From NCBI RefSeq assembly GCF_000320505.1, contig NZ_BAGX02000008.1, positions 1 through 64,000 on the forward strand: DNA of 64,000 nucleotides. The letters run 5' to 3'. Origin of the DNA: Methanobrevibacter boviskoreani JH1. Its GTDB lineage: Archaea; Methanobacteriota; Methanobacteria; Methanobacteriales; Methanobacteriaceae. Positions 57,084-64,000 of this stretch are shown here, piece after piece; position 1 is the first letter of the stretch; each line of letters starts with the position of its first letter. A program made the translations under genes and the position numbers. The notes below the pieces were generated by a model. It worked only from the letters and a program-made list of their open reading frames with translations. It did not search any database and was not told the DNA's origin.

Positions 57084-57356
57084 CTATTCTTTAAGTCCGC
57101 AGTCTACACTTTCCGGGAAAACAAGGATTTTGTAATTATGAATTACAGGGTTACAGAGTAATCTTTGACACATATCGTCCACTTCGGATTTTACCTCCTC
57201 AGTGTTTTCCCCTTCCATCTGGAAAGTAATGATGCTTTTGGTTTTGGTGTCTGATACATTATAACCAAGTAGGGAAAGTGAGTTTTCAATAGTTTTTGCC
57301 TCGGGATTCAACATTCCTTCTTTAAGATATATTGTTACTTCTATATCATATTTCAT
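57084..57356 (-). CDS. purS: Phosphoribosylformylglycinamidine synthase subunit PurS
   Basis: Small 90-residue partner that bridges PurL and PurQ. Family hallmarks are the N-terminal [21 protein letters not shown] and [17 protein letters not shown], and [15 protein letters not shown] near the end. ATG start after GAGTGAT. Lies between purC and purQ in the same orientation, so the trio is likely one operon. Confidence 0.96.
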   Translation of the reverse strand: MKYDIEVTIYLKEGMLNPEAKTIENSLSLLGYNVSDTKTKSIITFQMEGENTEEVKSEVDDMCQRLLCNPVIHNYKILVFPESVDCGLKE

Positions 57357-57436
57357 TTAAATCACTCATAATATATTTTTATTGGGATAATCTAGAATTA
57401 CAAATTTTATATTAAATAGTTTAACTAACAACAAGT

Positions 57437-58177
57437 CTATAAATTCCATTTAGCTTTGTCATCATCAGTAATTAATCTATTGAAGACCTCTTCATAAGCG
57501 CTCATGACTTTATCGTCTTGGCCTTTTCTGAATAATTCTTTATCTAACATGTCCATAGTATCTGCGTCCCATAATCTACAACTATCTGGACTAATCTCAT
57601 CACCAAGAACGATTTTACCTTCGGAATCTTTACCAAATTCAATTTTAAAGTCAACTAAGATAATGCCAACTTTTTTAAACATGTCCTTCATTATGTCATT
57701 GATTTTAAGTGCAGTTTCCTTAATGAAATCAAGTTCCTCTTGAGTTGCAAGACCAAGTGCTTTGGAAATGGAATCATTTATGGCAGGATCATGGAATTCG
57801 TCACTTTTATAATCGGTTTGTACAATAGGTGGGTTTAGTGGAGTCTTATCCTCAAAAGGAAATGTCCTGACTAAACTTCCAGTTGCTATATTACGTACAA
57901 TGACTTCAAGAGGAATCATGTCAAGTTTTTTAACAACTAAGGTCTTAGGTTTTTGAAGCTCTATTAATTGGGTATCAATGCCATTGTCGGCAAGCACTTC
58001 AAAGATTTTAGCGGTAATTATTGAATTGTAATAACCCTTTTTATCCATGGTCTCTTTTCTTGCACCGTCACCAGCAGTCATATCGTCACGGAATTCAACA
58101 ATAACTTTATCAGCTTCATTAGTTTCATAAACGCTTTTAGCCTTTCCTTCATACATTAGTTCAGTCTTTTCAATCAT
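57437..58177 (-). CDS. purC: Phosphoribosylaminoimidazole-succinocarboxamide synthase
   Basis: SAICAR synthetase of purine synthesis, 246 residues. ATP-grasp-like motifs: YEGKAKSVYET (P-loop equivalent), ITAKIFEVLADNGI, IPLEVIVRNIATGSL, and the metal site in DFKIEFGKDSEGKIVLGDEISPDSCRLW. ATG after AGAGGATT. First gene of the purC-purS-purQ-cobA-DUF2304 cluster, divergent from the AbrB-type gene. Confidence 0.96.
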   Translation of the reverse strand: MIEKTELMYEGKAKSVYETNEADKVIVEFRDDMTAGDGARKETMDKKGYYNSIITAKIFEVLADNGIDTQLIELQKPKTLVVKKLDMIPLEVIVRNIATGSLVRTFPFEDKTPLNPPIVQTDYKSDEFHDPAINDSISKALGLATQEELDFIKETALKINDIMKDMFKKVGIILVDFKIEFGKDSEGKIVLGDEISPDSCRLWDADTMDMLDKELFRKGQDDKVMSAYEEVFNRLITDDDKAKWNL

Positions 58178-58394
58178 TTTAATCCTCTAATAATTTGAAA
58201 ATATTTAAAGAAAATTATTAATTTTAAATAAATATACAATATTCTTATTTATGATTTTATTATTAATTATATATTTTGTTATTGACCATCAATAATCTTT
58301 TATGAAAACTAATTTCTACATTAAATAAAATTAGATTAATTTTTATATGAGATAAAATTAGATTATAATATGACTAGAAATTATAGGTGGTAAC

Positions 58395-58595
58395 ATGAAA
58401 ACCAAGATTGAAAATGGATTTAGGTTAACAATTCCTTTAAAATATAGGGAAGAATTAGGTATTAAACAAGACAATTTTGTTATATGGAATGTTAAAGATG
58501 GTAAACTAGAATTAGAGTTTATTGATGATGATACTATAGATATGCACAGTATAATTAGAAATCAACCTTGGGATGCATCTAAAGAAGAAAATTAA
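58395..58595 (+). CDS. AbrB/MazE-type DNA-binding protein
   Basis: 66 residues with the swapped-hairpin AbrB fold: KIENGFRLTIPLKYREELGIKQDNFVIWNVKDGKLELEF. A transition-state regulator or antitoxin-like protein. No toxin gene follows in the 639-bp gap to glmS, so a toxin-antitoxin role is not supported. ATG follows ATAGGTGGTAAC. Confidence 0.8.
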   Translation: MKTKIENGFRLTIPLKYREELGIKQDNFVIWNVKDGKLELEFIDDDTIDMHSIIRNQPWDASKEEN

Positions 58596-59234
58596 TAATT
58601 TCAAATTAATTTTAAACATTTTTTCATTGTTTTATATATTATTTTTTTGTTAATCTCATTTTATTAATTAAATATGGAAATTATCTAATTTTAGTAAATA
58701 TGATTTTTAAATTAACATTTTAAAGGTTTTAGATACTTTTAACATAAGGGTCTTTAAACTTTTAGTGTTGTTAAAGATTCAACGATAAAAGACTATTTTT
58801 TTTTTAATCTCAACTTAAAAGCAATATTTAATTAAAGTATAAGTTTAAAACAATTCGCCTATATAAAATACGGGTATTTTTAATAAAATCTTTTTTATTT
58901 TCAGATATACTTAATATTTAAATAGTATTACAACTTAATTATTACAAAATAAGAAATTTTTTTAAAAAGATTAGGTTTAAATTTTAATATATAAATTATA
59001 AACAACAAATATAACAGTAAGTACATTTGGAATCTTAAAAGATAAAAATCAATCTTATAGATAACTGTGGAATTAAATTAAATTTAAATTAAATGAATGT
59101 ATATGGATTGATTTTTTTAAGAGTTTCTTAGATAAAATGGAAATTTTTAAATTTAGATTTATTAATAGGATTTATTTACAATATAAATTCATGATGGAAA
59201 CTTTATGATTATTTATTTAATGGAGTTATAGATT
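58596..59234. other. Gene-free AT-rich region upstream of glmS
   Basis: 639 bases with no ORF or RNA gene that I can support. TATA-like stretches occur near 58930 and 59150-59165. I see no hint of the glmS ribozyme, which is known from bacteria. Confidence 0.5.
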
Positions 59235-61016
59235 ATGTGTGGTATAGTAGGTTGTGTTTTAAGAGATAAAAAAGCAGCACCAATTTTACTAGATTGTATA
59301 TCTAAACTTGAATACAGGGGATATGATTCAGTAGGTATTGCTACAGAAGACAATAAAATTTATGTTAAAAAGGATAAGGGTAAAATTATTGATGTTAACA
59401 CTAATCTTGATTTAGGAGATATGGAAGGTCAATGTGGTATTGCACATGTACGTTGGGCAACCCATGGAGATCCAAACCGTGTAAATGCTCATCCACATAC
59501 TGATGAGGACGGTACAATAGCAGTTGTACATAATGGAATCATTGAGAATTATGCTGAGCTTAAGGAAGAGTTAATCAAGGAAGGCCATACTTTCAAATCA
59601 GATACCGATACTGAGGTAATTCCTCATCTGCTTAGAAAATTCATGGATGAAGGTTCAAACCTTGAAGAAGCCATGGTAAAAACTATTGATAAAATGGTTG
59701 GGGCTTATGCTATTGCGGCTATTTCAATTGATGAACCAAATAAGGTAGTTGCAACCAGAAAGGACAGTCCATTAATTGTAGGTGTAGGTAAAAACGAATT
59801 CTTTGTTGCAAGTGATTCCCCAGCTATTTTAAAATATACCAATAATATCATTTATCCTGTAGAAGGGGAAATTGTTACCTTAACGATGGATGGAGTAACA
59901 GTTAAGGATACCGAGGGGAACATTTTAGATAAGGAAATCGAGACTATTAACTGGACTCCTGAAATGGCTGAAAAAGAGGGTTATGATTACTTCATGATTA
60001 AGGAAATCAATGAGGAGAGTTCAGCCGTTAAAAATACCTTGACAGAAAAGGACAATATTAAGACCATTGTAGATGAGATCAAGGATGATATAAATAGAAT
60101 TGTGTTTGTTGCCTGTGGAACATCCTACCATGCCTCCCTTACCGGTAAATACTTAATCGAAACCCTTGCGAATATACCGACTGATGTGATTCTTGCATCA
60201 GAGTTTAAGTATTCTGCAAACACTTTAAATGAGAACACTCTGGTTGTATTTATTTCACAGTCAGGTGAAACTGCAGATACATTAAAGGCTTTGGATATTG
60301 CCAATAAAACAAGTAAAACATTGGCCATTGTAAATGTTGCAGGTTCATCTGCTACACGTAGAGCTCAATATGTGATTCAAACACAGGCAGGTCCTGAGAT
60401 AGGTGTGGCCGCTACTAAAACTTATATATCCCAGTTAATCTCAATATATTTATTTGCAGGACTTTTGGCAGAAAACGATGAACTTCTAGAAAAACTGGAA
60501 ATGGTTCCAAAATATATTGATGAGGTACTGGAGGATGCGGAGTCTTTAGAAGAAATGTCCAAGAAATACAAATATGCTGATGATTTCTTCTATATTGGAA
60601 GGGGATTTGCTTATCCAACAGCTCTTGAAGGTGCACTTAAACTTAAAGAGATTACCTATATCCATGGTGAAGGTTATGCTGCAGGTGAACTTAAACATGG
60701 GCCTCTGGCATTAATTGATGAGGGTATTCCTGTAGTTGTAATTTTACCGCCTGGTGATAACTACAGAAAAACCATGAGCAATCTTGAAGAGGTCAAATCA
60801 AGAGGTGCAGATGTTATAGCTATTGGTGCCAAAGGTGATGACTCACTTTCAAACAAGGCAGACGATGTTTTCCTAATTGATAGCGATGTTGAGGATATCA
60901 TAGCCCCACTTGTATATGTAATTCCACTTCAACTAATCTCATATTACATAGCATTGGAAAGGGGCTCAGATCCTGATAAACCTAAGAACCTAGCTAAATG
61001 TGTGACTGTGGAATAG
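59235..61016 (+). CDS. glmS: Glucosamine--fructose-6-phosphate aminotransferase (isomerizing)
   Basis: Makes glucosamine-6-phosphate for UDP-N-acetylglucosamine, needed for pseudomurein and glycans. 593 residues. The N-terminal glutaminase starts with the catalytic Cys2 ([11 protein letters not shown]) and has [14 protein letters not shown] and [12 protein letters not shown]. Two SIS sugar-binding domains follow ([46 protein letters not shown]). The protein ends with the family's [11 protein letters not shown]. Complete, start ATG at 59235. Confidence 0.96.
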   Translation: MCGIVGCVLRDKKAAPILLDCISKLEYRGYDSVGIATEDNKIYVKKDKGKIIDVNTNLDLGDMEGQCGIAHVRWATHGDPNRVNAHPHTDEDGTIAVVHNGIIENYAELKEELIKEGHTFKSDTDTEVIPHLLRKFMDEGSNLEEAMVKTIDKMVGAYAIAAISIDEPNKVVATRKDSPLIVGVGKNEFFVASDSPAILKYTNNIIYPVEGEIVTLTMDGVTVKDTEGNILDKEIETINWTPEMAEKEGYDYFMIKEINEESSAVKNTLTEKDNIKTIVDEIKDDINRIVFVACGTSYHASLTGKYLIETLANIPTDVILASEFKYSANTLNENTLVVFISQSGETADTLKALDIANKTSKTLAIVNVAGSSATRRAQYVIQTQAGPEIGVAATKTYISQLISIYLFAGLLAENDELLEKLEMVPKYIDEVLEDAESLEEMSKKYKYADDFFYIGRGFAYPTALEGALKLKEITYIHGEGYAAGELKHGPLALIDEGIPVVVILPPGDNYRKTMSNLEEVKSRGADVIAIGAKGDDSLSNKADDVFLIDSDVEDIIAPLVYVIPLQLISYYIALERGSDPDKPKNLAKCVTVE

Positions 61017-61068
61017 ACATGTTTTTTTTTAGCTAAACGTGTAGTTGTAAAATCAATATTTTTCTTTA
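60991..61068 (+). repeat. Degenerate 39-bp duplication of the glmS 3' end
   Basis: TAGCTAAATGTGTGACTG at 60991 (coding for AKCVTV) recurs as TAGCTAAACGTGTAGTTG at 61030, after the stop codon. The second copy would still read AKRVVVK. The 39-bp period marks a short tandem duplication into the 3' untranslated region. Confidence 0.6.
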
Positions 61069-61538
61069 ATACATTTTTAATGTATTAATCTTTACTATCT
61101 TTTTTTATCAATATTCTATTCTATGAATATCTGGCTTTTTTTAATTATAACCTTTATAAAATTTTTATTGGTTAATTTGATCTTTATCTGATTAAAATAG
61201 GTTGAATAATAAATAAATATATTTCTTAATCCTTTAGAATTATTAAATTAATTATCTATTCTATTTTATTCTGTTTTGATTGAATTTAAATAATTTTTTC
61301 AATTTTTATAAAATTTCAACTATTTTATTTTCTATTTCAGTAAATTATTTATAAGATTTTCAACTAATTTAATATATGTTTTTTAAATAATCTTGAAAAA
61401 ATGTATTTCTATATTGAAAATGTTAATTGTATAATTATTTTTAAATTCAATGACTTTTTGTATAACTGTCATTCAATGGTTTGAAAAATTTATAATATAA
61501 TTTCAATTAAATAGTTTAATATTTTGTTGGAGGTTAAT

Positions 61539-62240
61539 ATGGGGGAAAGATTTAAATACTGTGTTAATTGTGGTGAAAAGAATCCAGTAAATTCTAAATA
61601 TTGTAAAAGATGCGGATACCAATTTAACATGGAAGAATTTAATAGAAATAGCAGTGATTCATCATTAAAAGACAATTACTCTAATCAACTCTTTGATAAA
61701 CACTTTAACAAAGATTACTCTGACGAGGTCTATCCGGAAAACACTAATGAAAAACACAAAAAACATTTGATTGCAGGGCTGCTTGTGGTATTGATCTTAA
61801 TCGTATCAGTTACTACAGTTGTAGTGATGGCGGGAAGTCCGGAAGATGTTCCATATCTATTTAAAGCTGATGAAATCCAGGTCAATTCAGTAACACAGAC
61901 GGATTATCAAAGTTTTGTTGCAGATACCTATACCGGGTCTGCTAAAGTTTATAACGTGGAGTTTATTACCAAAGAAGATTTGGCCGATACAACTATAGAG
62001 GTTTATGGTTATGATTCCAATAATCAGTTATTGGATAATGTAGGTAATTTCTTTGGTACCAATGAATCAAATGTGATTTTATCTAATGATACGCCTGCAA
62101 ATACAATAACGAATGCCAATGTTGTCTTTTCTAAAAAGGGTTATGATGATTTCCAACTTAAATATCTAAAAATATTCGTCTATAAAAACAGCAATGGAAA
62201 TAAAGAATTAGTGGATAAATTTACATATAAAGTTAGTTAA
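61539..62240 (+). CDS. Zinc-ribbon membrane protein with extracellular C-terminal domain
   Basis: 233 residues: a zinc ribbon at the N-terminus (CVNCGEKNPVNSKYCKRCG), a polar linker, one membrane helix (LIAGLLVVLILIVSVTTVVVM, about 80-100), and an outside domain of about 120 residues (VQTDYQSFVADTYTGSAKVYNVEFI). The cytoplasmic ribbon and external domain suggest a sensor or scaffold. Such zinc-ribbon proteins are common in methanogens, mostly uncharacterised. ATG 61539 follows TTGGAGGTT; the frame also opens earlier at 61524 without a ribosome-binding site. Confidence 0.8.
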   Translation: MGERFKYCVNCGEKNPVNSKYCKRCGYQFNMEEFNRNSSDSSLKDNYSNQLFDKHFNKDYSDEVYPENTNEKHKKHLIAGLLVVLILIVSVTTVVVMAGSPEDVPYLFKADEIQVNSVTQTDYQSFVADTYTGSAKVYNVEFITKEDLADTTIEVYGYDSNNQLLDNVGNFFGTNESNVILSNDTPANTITNANVVFSKKGYDDFQLKYLKIFVYKNSNGNKELVDKFTYKVS

Positions 62241-62402
62241 TTATTTCAATAATTATTTAACTTTCTTTTTTTTTAATCTTAATTTTTACATGTGAAGTTA
62301 GCTAGTTATTTCAATAATTATTTAACTTTCTTTTTTTTTAATCTTAATTTTTACATGTGAAGTTAGTTGATTATTTAACTTTATTTTTTTAATCTTAATA
62401 TT
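62231..62402. repeat. 65-bp tandem repeat copying the end of the zinc-ribbon gene
   Basis: Units begin at 62231, 62296 and 62361. The first contains the last codons AGTTAG and the stop of the gene; the others carry matching AGTTAG followed by ATTATTTCAATAATT (in two of three), then TTTAACTTTCTTTTTTTTTA and ATCTTAATTTTTACATGTG. The third is shortened. Confidence 0.88.
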
Positions 62403-62474
62403 TTAAAAATAGATATTTAATATTTGTTTAAATATTAAATAAAGTTTATATCATATTCGCCCTCTTTTTTGATA

Positions 62475-62846
62475 TTATTTATTTTTACTATTGTTTTGAT
62501 TATTGTTATTGCTTTCCTTTACAGTCTTATAGGTATATCCGCCATTTCCATCGGCTATCTTATATCTGATTTCACCATTACCTAAATCTTTAATCTCAAG
62601 TACAGTACCTGCATCAGGATTTGTAGTGTTGTTTGAAATATTGGCATTATTGTTAGTGTTTTTTTCAACTACCTTTAAAGTAGGTGCTTGACTTACAGGA
62701 GTGTTGTTTGTTATGTTAACACTTTGATTGGAACTAGGATCTGGTAAGGAGCTATTATTGTCTAAAATTAATGTTGCACCAAGTGCAGCAAGACTTAAAC
62801 ATAGTATTATAATTAAAATAGTAATAAAGTAGTCTATCTTTTCCAT
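62475..62846 (-). CDS. N-terminally anchored Asn/Ser/Thr-rich hypothetical protein
   Basis: 123 residues: a membrane helix (YFITILIIILCLSLAALGATLIL), then an Asn-rich linker and a short end domain (GTVLEIKDLGNGEIRYKIADGNGGYTYKTV) that resembles a compact beta hairpin repeat. No family is recognised. The tail is Asn/Lys-rich. ATG follows GTGTGAGTA. Shares its design with proteins at 37841 and 38234, so these may belong to one class of cell-surface proteins in this genome. Confidence 0.6.
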   Translation of the reverse strand: MEKIDYFITILIIILCLSLAALGATLILDNNSSLPDPSSNQSVNITNNTPVSQAPTLKVVEKNTNNNANISNNTTNPDAGTVLEIKDLGNGEIRYKIADGNGGYTYKTVKESNNNNQNNSKNK

Positions 62847-63090
62847 TACTCACACCATAAATTTTTAATATATCTTGAATACTTATTTTTTAATTCAAAT
62901 ATTTAAAATTATTTCTTTTTAACTTTTTATTTATTATATTCTTCTTTTAATATATTAATAAACCTAAAATCAATATTAAATGCTAATAATCATTAAAAAT
63001 AACCCTTAAATTTAATGTTTTAAGATTTCAATAGGAAAAATATTGTTCTATCTATAGTTTTACCAGATTGTCTTGTTTACTTTTCAATTG

Positions 63091-64000
63091 TTAAAAAAAT
63101 TTATCTAAGGTTGTTTCGTTTTTATCTGGTTTTCTGTATGGTTTTTTAAGAAAGCTTTTCTGATTGGCTTTTGTAACTATATCATTTTCCCTTATATTTC
63201 CAATTAGTATGGGGGAGTTTGGATCATGGTATTTTATATTCTCAAAGGCTTTTTTGGGATTTGTATTTGCATAGCAATATTTACATCCATTTAAACAGGT
63301 GTCATATTGTCCGATATCCCTTGTATCAATACAATGGCAGTGCAATCTGTCTCCCTTATGTTTGATGTCCTTAAATTTTATGTTGTTTGCATTTCCAAAA
63401 AGGTCCAGATTTCTGCAGGCTTCGTTTATAATATTGTATCTACTATAGTCCACATCACTTGCACAGCTTTGTATTTTCATATTGTATCTGTCTGCGATTT
63501 TTCCAAGATTTCTGGCAATGTCCTCTTTGTCCTTTATTGTAAATGGAATGATTTCTGGCATGTTCCTTTCTAGTTTTTTATATAAATCTACAAAACTAAA
63601 GATACATCTGTCTATATAGTGGTTTACCTTTTCTGTAATATATTCAAAGCACTGTTTATGGTATTGAAGATTATAATATGAGGTATATAATACTGGATCA
63701 TATCTCCAAGCCACCTTATCCCTACCAACGATATTTGATAACTCCATTAGGGTATCTATACTCTCGTCGATAGACGGAACATTTGGCTCAACATCCTCTT
63801 TATATCCTGTTATCGTGTAAAAAAAGTAGGTGTTATAATGGTCGGTAATCCTGTGGATATCTGGAATAAGTGGCTTATAGTTCTTTGATACAAATGTGAT
63901 GCAATCTATAAGGTTTTCCTTAAGTTCAATTCTAGAAACCTTCTCAGGAAACATCGGATTTCTGACATAAACATATCCCTCCTCAAATCTTTTTAAAAGC
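63091..64000 (-). CDS. DUF1848 family protein, N-terminus beyond the window
   Basis: At least 303 residues, open to the right-hand edge, where RFEEGYVYVRNPM continues upstream of the first internal ATG (63954). Blocks: RNPMFPEKVSRIELKENLIDCITFVSKNYKPL, CEYITEKV-like helix and, near the C-terminus, CHCIDTRDIGQYDTCLNGCKYCYA. The last has a CxxxCxxC pattern like a radical SAM cluster site and is the hallmark of this family, whose reaction is unknown. The C-terminal tail KNETTLDKFF is short. Partial gene. Confidence 0.8.
   Translation of the reverse strand, partial: LLKRFEEGYVYVRNPMFPEKVSRIELKENLIDCITFVSKNYKPLIPDIHRITDHYNTYFFYTITGYKEDVEPNVPSIDESIDTLMELSNIVGRDKVAWRYDPVLYTSYYNLQYHKQCFEYITEKVNHYIDRCIFSFVDLYKKLERNMPEIIPFTIKDKEDIARNLGKIADRYNMKIQSCASDVDYSRYNIINEACRNLDLFGNANNIKFKDIKHKGDRLHCHCIDTRDIGQYDTCLNGCKYCYANTNPKKAFENIKYHDPNSPILIGNIRENDIVTKANQKSFLKKPYRKPDKNETTLDKFF

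Noticed and set aside
58395-58595. Toxin-antitoxin module with the AbrB/MazE-type protein as antitoxin
   Set aside because: No small toxin-like ORF on the same strand in the 639 bases that follow, and purC is divergent on the other side.
59100-59234. glmS ribozyme/riboswitch
   Set aside because: The leader is almost pure AT with no conserved core; the ribozyme is known from bacteria only.

Overview
The window is chromosomal DNA from an AT-rich methanogenic archaeon, most likely a host-associated member of the Methanobacteriales (Methanosphaera or Methanobrevibacter type). The evidence is ribosomal protein S8e, SRP19, the separate C-terminal half of a split family B DNA polymerase, HypE and FdhD, adhesin-like surface proteins with beta-helix and Ig-like repeats, and Shine-Dalgarno motifs close to GGAGGTGA before most genes. 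I could not decide the genus. There is no rRNA, tRNA, CRISPR array, prophage or insertion sequence that I can support.

Layout. 1-9.5 kb: a secreted Tyr/Asp-rich protein, 3-methyladenine glycosylase (tag), a queuosine/archaeosine precursor transporter, FdhD, the AzlCD amino acid exporter, a Na+/Ca2+ exchanger, a purine permease and a 3-hydroxyacyl-CoA dehydrogenase. 9.7-13 kb: a TetR regulator, a flavin-binding protein, a nitroreductase and Mn-dependent pyrophosphatase. 13.2-16.4 kb: a polar amino acid ABC transporter with two paralogous binding proteins. 16.7-22 kb: pheS, exonuclease III, a frameshifted HAD phosphatase, polB2 and S8e. 22.9-35.3 kb: a surface-protein island on the + strand, with a frame-broken adhesin-like protein, a secreted membrane-anchored CobN-like giant protein and an intact adhesin-like protein. 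35.8-41.3 kb: hypE, an RDD protein, two anchored small proteins (one a degenerate nuclease fold), a Cas4-like nuclease and a DEAD-box helicase. 41.4-48.4 kb: a winged-helix regulator, srp19-recJ, hemD with a glycosyltransferase, and trpB behind TGTACA boxes. 49-55 kb: DUF2207-LemA, an Fe-S aldo/keto reductase and a B12-binding radical SAM protein. 55.2-64 kb: a minus-strand purC-purS-purQ-cobA-DUF2304 cluster, an AbrB-type protein, glmS, a zinc-ribbon membrane protein and a DUF1848 protein cut by the window end.

Three things stand out. First, several genes have a strong Shine-Dalgarno and an obvious N-terminus but no ATG, GTG or TTG: AzlC and the first protein begin at ATA, DUF2304 at ATT, and the CobN-like gene lacks any usable codon. 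Second, there are single-base frame breaks: three in one adhesin-like gene and one in a seven-base homopolymer of the HAD gene. These leave open sequencing or assembly error as well as real decay. Third, the long T-rich spacers are full of short tandem duplications (39-125 bp), some of which copy the 3' end of the neighbouring coding sequence. Several + strand genes end in hairpin plus T-run terminators. I found no clear new multi-gene system. The surface CobN-like protein and the non-canonical starts are the strongest leads.
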